64,000 nt of DNA from Microcoleus vaginatus HSN003 (lineage in GTDB: Bacteria > Cyanobacteriota > Cyanobacteriia > Cyanobacteriales > Microcoleaceae): the NCBI RefSeq assembly GCF_022701255.1, contig NZ_CP031705.1, forward strand, positions 5,456,001 through 5,520,000, in the 5' to 3' direction. Shown here one piece after another: positions 24,929 through 33,960 of the stretch. Every line of letters starts with the position of its first letter. The first letter of the stretch is position 1. The notes beneath the pieces were generated by a model, which did not search any database, was not told where the DNA came from, and worked only from the letters and a program-made list of their open reading frames with translations. A program made the position numbers and the translations under genes.

Positions 24929-25486
24929 ATGATCTCCAGTAACGACTTTCGACCAGGTGTTTCAATTGAATGGAATAACGGCGTGTGGCGGGTTATCGAA
25001 TTCCTCCACGTCAAGCCAGGAAAAGGCTCGGCTTTCGTGCGGACAAAATTAAAAAACGTCCAAACCGGAAACGTAGTAGAACAAACCTTCCGGGCGGGCG
25101 AGACTATGCCTCAAGCCAACCTGGAAAAGAGCGTGATGCAGCATACCTATAAAGAGGGCGACGAGTTCGTCTTTATGGATATGGAAACTTACGAGGAAAG
25201 TCGCCTCAATGCTAAGCAAATAGGCGATCGAGTCAAGTACCTCAGTGAAGGGATGGAAGTCAACCTCCTTCGCTGGAACGACCAAATCCTGGAAGTGGAA
25301 CTGCCCAACTCTGTCGTCTTGGAAGTGTTGCAAACCGATCCCGGAGTCAAAGGAGATACTGCCACCGGTGGCAGCAAACCAGCGATCGTCTCCACCGGAG
25401 CTCAGGTTATGGTGCCTCTATTTATTTCCATTGGAGAACGGATTCGGATTGATACTCGTGAAGACAAGTACCTCGGCCGAGAGTAG
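24929..25486 (+). CDS. efp: Translation elongation factor P
   Basis: 185 residues, the standard EF-P length, from the ATG at 24929 ([16 protein letters not shown]). An ATG at 24911 adds six unconserved residues. EF-P relieves ribosome stalling at polyproline, which is relevant because this genome encodes polyproline proteins such as the lipoprotein at 8230. Domain I carries the loop [11 protein letters not shown], whose tip Lys32 is the usual modification or contact site. Domain III ends with [17 protein letters not shown]. accB follows on the same strand, a conserved efp-accB neighbourhood in cyanobacteria. Confidence 0.96.
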   Translation: MISSNDFRPGVSIEWNNGVWRVIEFLHVKPGKGSAFVRTKLKNVQTGNVVEQTFRAGETMPQANLEKSVMQHTYKEGDEFVFMDMETYEESRLNAKQIGDRVKYLSEGMEVNLLRWNDQILEVELPNSVVLEVLQTDPGVKGDTATGGSKPAIVSTGAQVMVPLFISIGERIRIDTREDKYLGRE

Positions 25487-25631
25487 AAACGAGGAAGGAA
25501 AAGGGAGTTTTTAGTTTTTAGTTCTGAGTTATGAGTTAAAGAAGTCCAAATTCAATACTCATTGCTCACAGCTTAAAAACTATCCCTTTTGCCTCCAAAG
25601 TCGTTCATGCTCCTAGCTTCGCCTGATTCTG

Positions 25632-25680
25632 AATTTTCAATTTTCAATTCTCAATTTTCAATTCTCAATTCTCAATTACC
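25632..25680. repeat. Heptamer array CAATTTT/CAATTCT
   Basis: Six consecutive 7-bp units alternate between CAATTTT and CAATTCT in the efp-accB spacer. Confidence 0.75.
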
Positions 25681-25692
25681 CTTGAATCTGCT

Positions 25693-26250
25693 GTGCAACT
25701 AGACTTAAACCAGCTTTGCGAACTGCTAACTGTATTAGACAAAACTGGCATTTCGGAACTGACCTTAAAAAGTGGGGATATTGAACTGACAGTACGCAAA
25801 GGCAGTCTGGCAAGTTCATCAAGCACCGATGCTGCGCTCCCTGCTGCCGTGGCGACAGTCGCTCCGATCGCGTTGGGCGCTGTTGCTAGCCCCACCTTGG
25901 CGTCCGCTCCTGCTGTTGACCAAAATTTAGCAGTGGATTTGGCTGCCCCTGTACCCGTCGCCCCTGTCGCCGTACCTGCTGCCGTAACTGCTTCTGTTGA
26001 TACGAAATGGGTGCCAATTATCTCGCCGATGGTAGGAACCTTTTATCGCGCTGCTGCTCCTGACGAGCCGCCTTTTGTCAATGTGGGCGATCGTATCAAG
26101 GTGAGCCAGACAGTCTGTATTATCGAAGCGATGAAGCTGATGAACGAGATCGATGCTGATGAGGTGTCGGGTCAAGTGATGGAAATTTTAGTTCAAAATG
26201 GCGAACCTGTCGAATACGGTCAAGTTTTGATGCGAATTAATCCGGATTGA
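25693..26250 (+). CDS. accB: Biotin carboxyl carrier protein of acetyl-CoA carboxylase
   Basis: 185 residues from a GTG start at 25693. The N-terminal helices (LDLNQLCELLTVLDKTGI) begin directly, and there is no better ATG. An Ala/Pro/Val-rich linker (about residues 48-103) leads to the biotinyl domain: VPIISPMVGTFYRA then VCIIEAMKLMNEI, with Lys148 as the biotin site. It carries carboxyl-biotin between AccC and AccAD in the first step of fatty acid synthesis. It follows efp by about 200 bp. Confidence 0.95.
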   Translation: MQLDLNQLCELLTVLDKTGISELTLKSGDIELTVRKGSLASSSSTDAALPAAVATVAPIALGAVASPTLASAPAVDQNLAVDLAAPVPVAPVAVPAAVTASVDTKWVPIISPMVGTFYRAAAPDEPPFVNVGDRIKVSQTVCIIEAMKLMNEIDADEVSGQVMEILVQNGEPVEYGQVLMRINPD

Positions 26251-26319
26251 AGGATTACTTTATTGTTATGGACAGAATAAATGCTAATATTTCCCGATCA
26301 CTTCTCTCCGGTGAGTTTG

Positions 26320-26673
26320 ATGAAGTCATCCCAGCCTGTCCCGCAAGAGGTTGTGCAACAAGTTGCTGAGTATTTCAGTATTTTGAGCGAACCCATGCGT
26401 TTACGAATTTTGAACTTGCTTCGCGACGGCGAAAAATGCGTGCAAGAATTGGTGGAAGCTACTCAAACGAGTCAAGCCAATGTTTCTAAGCACCTAAAAC
26501 TCATGCTCCAAGCTGGTATCCTCACTCGCCGGAGTGAAGGGACTTCAGCTTATTATAGGGTGCAAGACGAGTTAATTTTCGAGCTGTGTAATATGGTGTG
26601 CGATCGGCTTGCCAGCCGGATCGAACAGCAAGCCCTCCACTTTCGGGCATTTAGCCTAACCACCAAACACTGA
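26320..26673 (+). CDS. ArsR/SmtB-family transcriptional regulator
   Basis: 117 residues from the ATG at 26320; an ATG at 26281 would add 13 residues. The winged-helix fold is clear: LSEPMRLRILNLLRDGEKCVQELVEA, then recognition helix QTSQANVSKHLKLMLQAGIL, then wing TRRSEGTSAYYRV. Metal-sensor motifs (ELCVCDL type) are absent. Cys residues lie in the second helix (EKCVQEL) and the last helix (ELCNMVC). A Cys pair at these positions recalls the redox/persulfide sensors BigR and SqrR, so thiol sensing is possible (inference). It follows accB by about 70 bp on the same strand; operator unknown. Confidence 0.87.
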   Translation: MKSSQPVPQEVVQQVAEYFSILSEPMRLRILNLLRDGEKCVQELVEATQTSQANVSKHLKLMLQAGILTRRSEGTSAYYRVQDELIFELCNMVCDRLASRIEQQALHFRAFSLTTKH

Positions 26674-26943
26674 AAATGAGTCATCAATCATTAGTTAGAA
26701 GTCATTAGTTAGGAGTGATCAGTTATCAATCCCTACTCCCTAGTGGCAGCATCTCAATGCGAGGAAAAAGCATTTTTTATGAATGCGAGCATCCTGCACA
26801 GTAAAGCCTATATCTAAGCGCGAGCAAGAGGGTCGCACAGAGTGTGAAAGCTCTAATGGGGACGCTCCCATCCCTAATCTCTGCCTTCAGACTAATGACT
26901 AATGACTGATGACTAATCACTCCTAACTAATGACTCATAATTA

Positions 26944-27711
26944 CTAAAGGGGAAAATTTTTGTCAAAACTTTGGCGGGTACTCGGCTGAGCCACCTCCAA
27001 ACCTTCGCCACCCAAAAGTTCTAAAGGCTTGCCTTCCACCGAAATCCAAACCTTTGTATTCGGTTGTAAACTCGTAGCCGTATAGATAACTTGCCCTAAC
27101 CGGCCAGTCATCGAATTGCTCCCTCCCCCCGAAGTAAATTCTGCCGACAAATCGACATAAACTCCGTCATTCTTAACACTCAAACCCCTGAGTTTGGTCC
27201 CATTAGGAATTTCGCTAGAAACATTTCCATCCTTCGGCCCAGCCAACAAACTGTTAAAAGCAGCTTGTAAAGCTGCATCAGGCTGGTCAGCTTGTTTGAC
27301 AGCTACTTTCGTAGGAACTCCCTCAAATTTGCCGCTCGCATCTTTAACCCAGTAGACTTGCACTATCTGGACATCGGTTTGCTGCGGCTTTGGCTGTGGC
27401 GACCTCGGCACCAGAGCGTTACGCGTCTGAGCATTAGGCGTCTGAGTGTTAGGCGTCTGAGCGTTAGGCGTCTGAGCGGTAGGCTCTTGGACAGGAGTTG
27501 GAGGGGGCACCGGGATAATTACCACAGGGGATTCCGCAGGACTTGGGGACAGCGCTGGAGCGGTAGTCGGAGCGGAAGACTGCGTATCTGCGGGGGTTGG
27601 CGAACGATTCGCCGTCCACCACGCAATGCCCCCTCCCGCCACTAAAGCTAACCCGCAAACACCGGCAATCACTGCGGTGGAGACGCGGCGTGCTTCTTGT
27701 CCATCTTTCAT
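26944..27711 (-). CDS. GerMN-domain membrane-anchored protein
   Basis: 255 residues. A basic N-terminus and one membrane helix (VIAGVCGLALVAGGGIAWW, about residues 14-32) are followed by a Pro/Thr/Ala linker holding four PNAQT-type pentapeptides (TPNAQTPNTQTPNAQTRNA). The GerMN domain (about residues 115-240) has IVQVYWVKDASG, LQAAFNSLLAGPKDG, SEIPNGTKLRGLSVKNDGVY and VYVDLSAEF with the GRLGQVIYTATS block. GerMN domains occur in lipoproteins and anchored proteins of bacterial envelopes, often with amidases or S-layer assembly; the exact role is unknown. The linker DNA consists of near-identical 15-30 bp repeats (27420-27485). Confidence 0.87.
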   Translation of the reverse strand: MKDGQEARRVSTAVIAGVCGLALVAGGGIAWWTANRSPTPADTQSSAPTTAPALSPSPAESPVVIIPVPPPTPVQEPTAQTPNAQTPNTQTPNAQTRNALVPRSPQPKPQQTDVQIVQVYWVKDASGKFEGVPTKVAVKQADQPDAALQAAFNSLLAGPKDGNVSSEIPNGTKLRGLSVKNDGVYVDLSAEFTSGGGSNSMTGRLGQVIYTATSLQPNTKVWISVEGKPLELLGGEGLEVAQPSTRQSFDKNFPL

Positions 27712-28081
27712 AATACAAATTCTCCTTACAGATAGAGCGCTTGGGACGGTGAGGAGCGACTCCTGATCAGCTACATTTGTCTATGGTTAGATTCGGGAAT
27801 TGACACAATTGCATTGCTGCTAGCGAACACTTTATAGCAAGCCCAACATATTCTGAATCCGACTATTGGAATCCTAGACCATAATATAAGATTTAGCCCT
27901 TGGAGTATGTCACAGTATCTCGATCAGCCTAGTGGCTATATTCTATAGTAATCATAAAAAATTAAAGAATAAAGGAAGAAAAAATAAGTAAAAAGGAAGA
28001 AGGAAGACAACGGATGGATGTAACGGAGGTAAGGGGGGTAACGGATTTAAGCGATTTAACGCATAGAAGCCGGTCTCTAAA
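27712..28081. other. Intergenic gap, nothing recognised
   Basis: 370 bp between the GerMN gene (divergent promoter region) and the psbA terminator arm. It contains short AT-rich and GTAACGGA-type direct repeats near 28020-28050 and no ORF or RNA that I can identify. Confidence 0.5.
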
Positions 28082-28090
28082 ATTTTTCCC

Positions 28091-28123
28091 CAAACAAAAA
28101 GCGCCCCTATTACTAGGAGCGCT
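28091..28123 (-). terminator. Terminator of left psbA
   Basis: The 10-bp-class stem AGCGCTCCTA / TAGGGGCGCT, read on the minus strand, is followed by TTTTTGTTTG. It starts 23 bp after the psbA stop codon. Confidence 0.85.
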
Positions 28124-28146
28124 GTTTGTCAATCAAAAGCTAAAAC

Positions 28147-29229
28147 TTAGCCATTGATAGAAGGAGCAACCATTGCTACGGGAGTTGTAACACCTGCAGC
28201 CAAATCAAGCGGGAAGTTGTGAGCATTGCGCTCGTGCATTACTTCCATACCCAAGTTAGCGCGGTTGATGACATCAGCCCAAGTATTGATAACGCGACCT
28301 TGTGAGTCGATAATCGATTGGTTGAAGTTGAAACCGTTCAAGTTGAAAGCCATTGTCGATATACCCAAAGCGGTAAACCAGATGCCGACAACTGGCCATG
28401 CACCTAACAAGAAGTGCAAAGAACGGCTGTTGTTGAATGAAGCGTATTGGAAAATCAAACGACCGAAGTAGCCGTGGGCTGCAACGATGTTGTAGGTTTC
28501 TTCTTCTTGACCGAATTTGTAACCGTAGTTTTGCGATTCGGTTTCGGTTGTTTCACGAACCAAGGAAGAAGTAACGAGAGAACCGTGCATTGCGGAGAAC
28601 AAAGAACCACCGAAGACACCAGCAACTCCCAACATGTGGAACGGGTGCATCAGGATGTTGTGCTCGGCTTGGAACACGATCATGAAGTTGAATGTACCGG
28701 AGATACCCAAAGGCATACCGTCAGAGAACGAACCTTGACCAATCGGGTAGATCAAGAATACTGCGGTGGCTGCTGCAACTGGTGCAGAGTAAGCGACGCA
28801 GATCCAAGGACGCATACCTAAGCGGTAAGACAGTTCCCATTCACGACCCATGTAGCAGAAGATGCCGATGAGGAAGTGAAATACTACCAATTGGTAGGGG
28901 CCGCCGTTGTACAACCACTCATCGAGGGAAGCTGCTTCCCAGATTGGGTAGAAGTGAAGGCCGATGGCGTTGGATGAGGGAACAACTGCACCTGTGATGA
29001 TGTTGTTACCGTACATTAAGGAACCTGCTACTGGTTCACGGATGCCGTCGATGTCCACTGGAGGGGCAGCGATGAAGGCGATGATGTAGCAGATGGTGGC
29101 GCTGAGCAAGGTAGGAATCATCAAGACGCCGAACCAACCGATGTAAATCCGGTTGTCTGTGCTTGTTACCCACTCACAAAAGCGTTCCCAGACATTGGCG
29201 CTTTCGCGCTGCTGTAAGGTTGTTGTCAT
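28147..29229 (-). CDS. psbA: Photosystem II reaction-centre protein D1 (left copy)
   Basis: 360 residues, full length with the C-terminal extension cleaved after Ala344. All functional residues are present: Tyr161 (TyrZ), His190, His198 (P680 ligand), Asp170, His332, Glu333, His337 and Asp342 (Mn4CaO5 ligands). Residue 130 is Glu (GREWEL), the type associated with high-light D1 rather than the Gln130 form. The protein is identical to the right copy at 32823. It is transcribed outward (leftward) from a promoter inside the interval between the arms. Two identical copies imply dosage for D1 turnover rather than two protein isoforms. Confidence 0.99.
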   Translation of the reverse strand: MTTTLQQRESANVWERFCEWVTSTDNRIYIGWFGVLMIPTLLSATICYIIAFIAAPPVDIDGIREPVAGSLMYGNNIITGAVVPSSNAIGLHFYPIWEAASLDEWLYNGGPYQLVVFHFLIGIFCYMGREWELSYRLGMRPWICVAYSAPVAAATAVFLIYPIGQGSFSDGMPLGISGTFNFMIVFQAEHNILMHPFHMLGVAGVFGGSLFSAMHGSLVTSSLVRETTETESQNYGYKFGQEEETYNIVAAHGYFGRLIFQYASFNNSRSLHFLLGAWPVVGIWFTALGISTMAFNLNGFNFNQSIIDSQGRVINTWADVINRANLGMEVMHERNAHNFPLDLAAGVTTPVAMVAPSING

Positions 29230-29294
29230 TTGTTTATGATTGCTTTATTTGGTTTTCAATGTTCGTGACGGCTTTGTGTTCCGCCATGTTAATA

Positions 29295-29323
29295 ACCATA
29301 AAGCATATTCTAAGGTTTGTAAA
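29295..29323 (-). promoter_or_regulatory. Candidate promoter of left psbA
   Basis: On the minus strand TTTACA (29318-29323) is separated by 17 bp from TATGGT (29295-29300). The TTTACAAACCTTA block is shared with the right psbA promoter although the arms' strict identity ends before it. Confidence 0.55.
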
Positions 29324-29456
29324 GTATTTTAACAACAGATTAACTAATGATAGACATAAGATTGACTTATCAATAGCAGGAATGGTGGATAAATCAGAAA
29401 GAATGGACAAAAAGTAGGGAAAGCCTGGAAGCGCGTCGCCTTCAGGCATAGAAATA

Positions 29457-30167
29457 TTAGGATACAGACTTTTGCTGGCTGGGTATCATAATGAGAGCCC
29501 AATAGGGAACTTCAGCGGGCTCGACCTCTGCGATCGCCCGAATTCGCTGATTCGGCATAGTTGCGCGTTCTATATACAGTGCTCGATCGAACTGTCCCAA
29601 CTCAATCAGTACGTCCCGGACTTTCGCAAAATGCCTCCCCAGCTTAATAATCACAGCCGCATCAACAACCGCCAGTCGATCGCGCAAAACCTCAGCCTCC
29701 AGCGTCGCAGGCATAATACTTAACACATCGTTACGATAAGTCAGCGGCACTCCCAACGCAGCCGCACTCGCCATTGTCGAAGAAATTCCCGGCACAACTT
29801 CAGTGGTAAATGTCCCCGACAAGCGGTTGAATAGATACATAAACGAGCCGTAGAGAAAAGGTTCGCCCTCACATAGCACCGCCACATCCCGTCCCTCGCT
29901 CAGATGTGCGGCAATTTTCTCGGCAGCAATATCATAATAAGGTTGAGACGATCGCGTCGGACTAAAAGGCAACGGCATCGGAATCTCAATTTGCTCCGGG
30001 CGCAGATAATCTGCGACGATCGCCCGCGCCAGCACCTTACCATTTTCCATCGCCGGATAAGCAATCACCGGCACCGATTGCAAAATCCGATAAGCTTTCA
30101 AAGTAATCAACTCTGGATCGCCAGGGCCAATACCCAAACCGTACAATTTACCAGTAGCCTTAGTCAT
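29457..30167 (-). CDS. cobI: Precorrin-2 C20-methyltransferase
   Basis: 236 residues of the SAM-dependent tetrapyrrole methylase family. The N-terminal LYGLGIGPGDPELITLKAY is the GxGxGD signature, VAVLCEGEPFLYGSFMYL is the conserved GDP-like second motif, and VVPGISSTMASAAALGVPL the third. LPFSPTRSS and the length fit CobI/CbiL, which adds the C20 methyl during corrin ring synthesis. Its ATG overlaps the cobH stop by 4 bp, so the two are translationally coupled. It is the last gene of the cobG-cobH-cobI operon. Confidence 0.93.
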   Translation of the reverse strand: MTKATGKLYGLGIGPGDPELITLKAYRILQSVPVIAYPAMENGKVLARAIVADYLRPEQIEIPMPLPFSPTRSSQPYYDIAAEKIAAHLSEGRDVAVLCEGEPFLYGSFMYLFNRLSGTFTTEVVPGISSTMASAAALGVPLTYRNDVLSIMPATLEAEVLRDRLAVVDAAVIIKLGRHFAKVRDVLIELGQFDRALYIERATMPNQRIRAIAEVEPAEVPYWALIMIPSQQKSVS

Positions 30168-30793
30168 AATTCATCCTTTTTCGCTAACGCATTCACGGCC
30201 GCCGTTGCCATTGCACTGCCACCGCGCCGCCCGTGCAACGTAATAAATGGCACTCCCCGACTGTTGGCGGCCAGTTCGGCTTTGGATTCGACAGCCCCCA
30301 CAAATCCTACCGGGAAACCCAGAATTAAAGCCGGTTTGGGTGCTCCGGCATCCAGCATTTCCAGTAGTCGGAACAAAGCAGTCGGGGCATTGCCAATCGC
30401 CACAACCGCACCCTGCAATTTGTCCAGCCATAAATCCAGCGCCGCCGCCGATCGAGTATTTCCTATTTGCCGCGCCAACTCTGGAATCTCGGAATGCCAG
30501 AGGGTGCAAATCACCGCATTGTCAGCGGGAAGGCGTTTGCGAGTGATGCCTTCGGCCACCATCCGGGCATCGCACAGAATCGGCGCCCCTGCGGCGAGGG
30601 CTTGGCGTCCGCAGGTGGCCGCACCGGGCGAAGCTGCTAAATCTGCAACAATATCCGTCATGCCGCAACTGTGAATTAGTCGCACGGCTACCGATTCTAA
30701 ATCGGGCGGCAAGCTTGACAAATCTGCTTCGGCTCGAATTGTGGCGAAGGATTTAATGTAGATTTCTGTTCCGTCTCGAATGTAGTCAATCAT
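30164..30793 (-). CDS. cobH: Precorrin-8X methylmutase
   Basis: 209 residues, standard for CobH/CbiC. It moves the C11 methyl to C12, giving hydrogenobyrinate or cobyrinate. The catalytic His lies in VRLIHSCGMTDI (about residue 41), and AAGAPILCDARMVAEGI and GFPVGFVGAVESKAEL are family blocks. ALIL-GFPVGFVGA forms the substrate pocket. It sits between cobG (148 bp upstream) and cobI (4-bp overlap). The gene is on the minus strand inside the psbA inverted repeat. Confidence 0.94.
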   Translation of the reverse strand: MIDYIRDGTEIYIKSFATIRAEADLSSLPPDLESVAVRLIHSCGMTDIVADLAASPGAATCGRQALAAGAPILCDARMVAEGITRKRLPADNAVICTLWHSEIPELARQIGNTRSAAALDLWLDKLQGAVVAIGNAPTALFRLLEMLDAGAPKPALILGFPVGFVGAVESKAELAANSRGVPFITLHGRRGGSAMATAAVNALAKKDEL

Positions 30794-30941
30794 TGTTTAA
30801 AACTGCTGTGGGAAGTTTGTTGAATTTTTGAAATAGATTTTTTGAATGAACCGCGAAGAGGGAAAGGACGCGAAGGAAGAAATCTCAAGAGAGATAGAAA
30901 GAGAAATGCTTAAAATTTGTCAGTTTTAATGGGATATTTTT

Positions 30942-32525
30942 TCACTTTAAATTCCGATTTTCGCTGCTCAACAACTCCTGCAATTGGTCGATCGCCTGCC
31001 GATCAACAAACTCACCAAATGACTCCACAGGCTCTCGAAACCGCTGATACACCCGCAACATTCGCTCGATCGTACTGGGCATCTCGATCGCACTCTCCGC
31101 CGGGAAAATTAGTCGCCCGAAGGGCAAATCTTTTCTACCTGCATAAATGTCGTAACCTTCGATCGTCTCGTCTCCTCGCTCAATCTGAATTCCCACCAGC
31201 GTGATATCAATTGGCTGGTGCTGGGCGCAGGACTTTTGGCAACCGCTGAAATGAATGTTAATCGGCAGGTCGATCGTCAATTTTTGCGCTAAATCCCTCA
31301 CCATTGCTAAGGCGTGACTTTGAGTATCTGTCGCCGCCGATGCACAGCCACTGCTGCCTGCACAAGCCACCAAGCACGAATCTAGGCGAGTCGCCGACGA
31401 GTGCAATCCCAAATCGGCGATTTGCTGTTTTACCTCAAAAAGCTGGGAGTTGGGGATATCACAAATCAACAGATTTTGCCACGGCGTAAGTCTCAGGGTA
31501 CCGCTGGCTAGATTTTGGGCTAAGTTTGCCAAATTCCGCAGTTGCTTTGATTCTAGCCTACCGAGAGGCAGTGCAATTCCCATGTAGGAGAAATCCGGCT
31601 GTTGCTGAGGGTAAATGCCGAGATGTCGGTGATTGGTGATGGATTTTTCAGAGGAGCCGATCAAGCGGGCGGGCAAGATGCCCACCCCACAAGGAAATTC
31701 ACTTTTTGTGGAACAGGCATCTTGCCTGTTTTGGGGAGAGGTGTCTGATGTGAATTGCAATAAAAATGGTAAATTCCTCTCTACCCTTTCTAGATAACTT
31801 TCAGCGCCCCAATCTGCCAGCAGGTGACGCAAACGTGGTTTTTTGCCATCAATTCGAGGTCTATTTTTGGTGTATTCAAGATAGGTGCTAGCGAGGGCGG
31901 CTAATACTGAAATACATTGCGATTCTTGGATTAAAATTCCTGTATCGCCGTTTAAATGCAGCCGAAAAACGATTTCTGATTCGGTTGAACGACCGAATGC
32001 AGCTAATAAAATATCGTTGCGTAAAGCCTGGATCGAAACCGATTCCCCGCCGTCGAAGCCAATACTGAACTTAGGCGAAAGTTCCGACAACTCGGAATGT
32101 GTTTGCAGGTAATCATCCCAAGCTTTGACTAGCGGGCGAGTATCGAGTAACTGGTGGCGATCGATCCCTGCTGTCGGACTTGCCATAATATTGCGAATCG
32201 GGTCAACTTCCACGCGACGAGACGCTATACCCAATTCCTGCAAGCGGTTCCAGACTTCCGGGGCAATTTCCGAGTGCACTTCTCGAATTTGCAAATTTGC
32301 CCGATTGGTCACTTGCAAACAGCCGGTACTGTATTGATCTGCCAAATCGGCGATCGTGCGACACTGCTGCGCGTTTAAAATTCCCCCCGGAACCCGCATT
32401 CTCGATAAAACTCCGTCTCGGGCTTGGGAACCGTAAAATAAACCCGGACAAGTCGGCAAATCAGTCAAAGCTAACAAATAATCTCCTCCCCGTGCTACGC
32501 AGGGAATCCAAAAGTAAACGCTCAC
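30942..32525 (-). CDS. cobG: Precorrin-3B synthase, with in-frame repeat insertion
   Basis: 527 residues from a GTG at 32525, longer than usual. CobG is a sulfite-reductase-like monooxygenase making precorrin-3B. Two ferredoxin-like halves are visible (GGDYLLALTDLPTCPGLFY and QPDFSYMGIALPLGRLES). The C-terminal Fe-S/siroheme-type Cys cluster is SCLVACAGSSGCASA then HFSGCQKSCAQH. Residues of about 262-290 read NRQDACSTKSEF...GILPARL, the translation of the genome's dispersed hairpin repeat (31665-31735), inserted without shifting the frame. A cobalamin riboswitch lies directly upstream, so the operon should be repressed by B12. Presence of CobG suggests the aerobic-type step (family knowledge). 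Confidence 0.9.
   Translation of the reverse strand: MSVYFWIPCVARGGDYLLALTDLPTCPGLFYGSQARDGVLSRMRVPGGILNAQQCRTIADLADQYSTGCLQVTNRANLQIREVHSEIAPEVWNRLQELGIASRRVEVDPIRNIMASPTAGIDRHQLLDTRPLVKAWDDYLQTHSELSELSPKFSIGFDGGESVSIQALRNDILLAAFGRSTESEIVFRLHLNGDTGILIQESQCISVLAALASTYLEYTKNRPRIDGKKPRLRHLLADWGAESYLERVERNLPFLLQFTSDTSPQNRQDACSTKSEFPCGVGILPARLIGSSEKSITNHRHLGIYPQQQPDFSYMGIALPLGRLESKQLRNLANLAQNLASGTLRLTPWQNLLICDIPNSQLFEVKQQIADLGLHSSATRLDSCLVACAGSSGCASAATDTQSHALAMVRDLAQKLTIDLPINIHFSGCQKSCAQHQPIDITLVGIQIERGDETIEGYDIYAGRKDLPFGRLIFPAESAIEMPSTIERMLRVYQRFREPVESFGEFVDRQAIDQLQELLSSENRNLK
31665..31735. repeat. Dispersed hairpin repeat inserted in cobG
   Basis: GGGCAAGATGCCCACCCCAC, then AAGGAAATTCACTTTTTGTG, then GAACAGGCATCTTGCCTGTT. 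The same core (AACAGGCAAGATGCCTGTTC plus its inverted partner) forms the 130-bp tandem array at 46868 and the element at 55411. Confidence 0.85.
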
Positions 32526-32529
32526 AAAG

Positions 32530-32625
32530 CGCCCCCGAAATCGGCATTCTGACTTTTACAGTTGCGGCACAGCGCCGGAATTGCACCGGACTTTCCCGCT
32601 TTCAGGTTTGAGAAATATATCACAA
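32530..32625 (-). ncRNA. Cobalamin riboswitch
   Basis: On the minus strand the conserved core is present: GGGAAAGTCCGGTGCAATTC followed by CGGCGCTGTGCCGCAACTGT and AAAAGTCAGAATGCCGA. These match the cobalamin element consensus (GGTGaAAnTCC, GCGCGGnCCCGCCACTGTAA and gTCAGAnnCC). The end of the aptamer lies within about 10-15 bases of the cobG GTG, and GGGGGC next to the start is probably the ribosome-binding site. Translational control of cobG is therefore likely (inference). It would lower cobG-cobH-cobI expression when adenosyl- or aquocobalamin is plentiful. Confidence 0.93.
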
Positions 32626-32744
32626 GCCGACCCGCAGAAAGCAAAACCCTCAACTTTCTTAACAAAACTTCTGGCGATCGCCCCTCTCTCTCTTTTCATC
32701 AGCTTTCCTAATCGCAGTCATCAGTTTAACTGTCGCTCAGCCCC

Positions 32745-32773
32745 TTTACAAACCTTAACAATACCGTTAATAA
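32745..32773 (+). promoter_or_regulatory. Candidate promoter of right psbA
   Basis: TTTACA (32745-32750) and TAATAA (32768-32773) are separated by 17 bp. TTTACAAACCTTA matches the left promoter. Transcription would begin about 40 bp before the psbA ATG. Confidence 0.55.
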
Positions 32774-32822
32774 TATAAACATCATCCGAACATTGAAAAC
32801 CAAATAAAGCAATCATAAACAA

Positions 32823-33905
32823 ATGACAACAACCTTACAGCAGCGCGAAAGCGCCAATGTCTGGGAACGCTTTTGTGAGTGGGTAACAAGCACAGACAAC
32901 CGGATTTACATCGGTTGGTTCGGCGTCTTGATGATTCCTACCTTGCTCAGCGCCACCATCTGCTACATCATCGCCTTCATCGCTGCCCCTCCAGTGGACA
33001 TCGACGGCATCCGTGAACCAGTAGCAGGTTCCTTAATGTACGGTAACAACATCATCACAGGTGCAGTTGTTCCCTCATCCAACGCCATCGGCCTTCACTT
33101 CTACCCAATCTGGGAAGCAGCTTCCCTCGATGAGTGGTTGTACAACGGCGGCCCCTACCAATTGGTAGTATTTCACTTCCTCATCGGCATCTTCTGCTAC
33201 ATGGGTCGTGAATGGGAACTGTCTTACCGCTTAGGTATGCGTCCTTGGATCTGCGTCGCTTACTCTGCACCAGTTGCAGCAGCCACCGCAGTATTCTTGA
33301 TCTACCCGATTGGTCAAGGTTCGTTCTCTGACGGTATGCCTTTGGGTATCTCCGGTACATTCAACTTCATGATCGTGTTCCAAGCCGAGCACAACATCCT
33401 GATGCACCCGTTCCACATGTTGGGAGTTGCTGGTGTCTTCGGTGGTTCTTTGTTCTCCGCAATGCACGGTTCTCTCGTTACTTCTTCCTTGGTTCGTGAA
33501 ACAACCGAAACCGAATCGCAAAACTACGGTTACAAATTCGGTCAAGAAGAAGAAACCTACAACATCGTTGCAGCCCACGGCTACTTCGGTCGTTTGATTT
33601 TCCAATACGCTTCATTCAACAACAGCCGTTCTTTGCACTTCTTGTTAGGTGCATGGCCAGTTGTCGGCATCTGGTTTACCGCTTTGGGTATATCGACAAT
33701 GGCTTTCAACTTGAACGGTTTCAACTTCAACCAATCGATTATCGACTCACAAGGTCGCGTTATCAATACTTGGGCTGATGTCATCAACCGCGCTAACTTG
33801 GGTATGGAAGTAATGCACGAGCGCAATGCTCACAACTTCCCGCTTGATTTGGCTGCAGGTGTTACAACTCCCGTAGCAATGGTTGCTCCTTCTATCAATG
33901 GCTAA
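32823..33905 (+). CDS. psbA: Photosystem II reaction-centre protein D1 (right copy)
   Basis: 360 residues, identical to the left copy including Glu130, TyrZ161 and the Mn ligands. It is transcribed rightward, away from the cob operon. It shares only about 36 bp of leader with the left copy before the promoter regions diverge, so expression of the two copies may still differ. Sequence identity extends past the stop through the terminator, a sign of ongoing gene conversion rather than selection on protein alone. Confidence 0.99.
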   Translation: MTTTLQQRESANVWERFCEWVTSTDNRIYIGWFGVLMIPTLLSATICYIIAFIAAPPVDIDGIREPVAGSLMYGNNIITGAVVPSSNAIGLHFYPIWEAASLDEWLYNGGPYQLVVFHFLIGIFCYMGREWELSYRLGMRPWICVAYSAPVAAATAVFLIYPIGQGSFSDGMPLGISGTFNFMIVFQAEHNILMHPFHMLGVAGVFGGSLFSAMHGSLVTSSLVRETTETESQNYGYKFGQEEETYNIVAAHGYFGRLIFQYASFNNSRSLHFLLGAWPVVGIWFTALGISTMAFNLNGFNFNQSIIDSQGRVINTWADVINRANLGMEVMHERNAHNFPLDLAAGVTTPVAMVAPSING

Positions 33906-33928
33906 GTTTTAGCTTTTGATTGACAAAC

Positions 33929-33960
33929 AGCGCTCCTAGTAATAGGGGCGCTTTTTGTTT
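33929..33960 (+). terminator. Terminator of right psbA
   Basis: AGCGCTCCTAGTAATAGGGG then CGCTTTTTGTTT: the same stem-loop and T tract as the left copy, 23 bp after the stop. Confidence 0.85.

Larger units (their letters stand above)
28082..29265. repeat. Left arm of 1184-bp inverted repeat containing psbA
   Basis: This arm is the reverse complement of 32787-33970. It includes the whole psbA gene, about 36 bp of leader and the terminator. I compared both ends and most of the interior by eye and found no mismatch. Identity stops sharply outside CGAAC at the leader end and outside GGGGAAAAAT after the terminator. Confidence 0.92.

Noticed and set aside
28226-28821. Long open frames antisense to psbA (81 and 124 codons), repeated at 33231-33826
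   Set aside because: They appear in both arms only because the arms are identical, and the codon pattern is that of psbA read backwards. No ribosome-binding site or family match.
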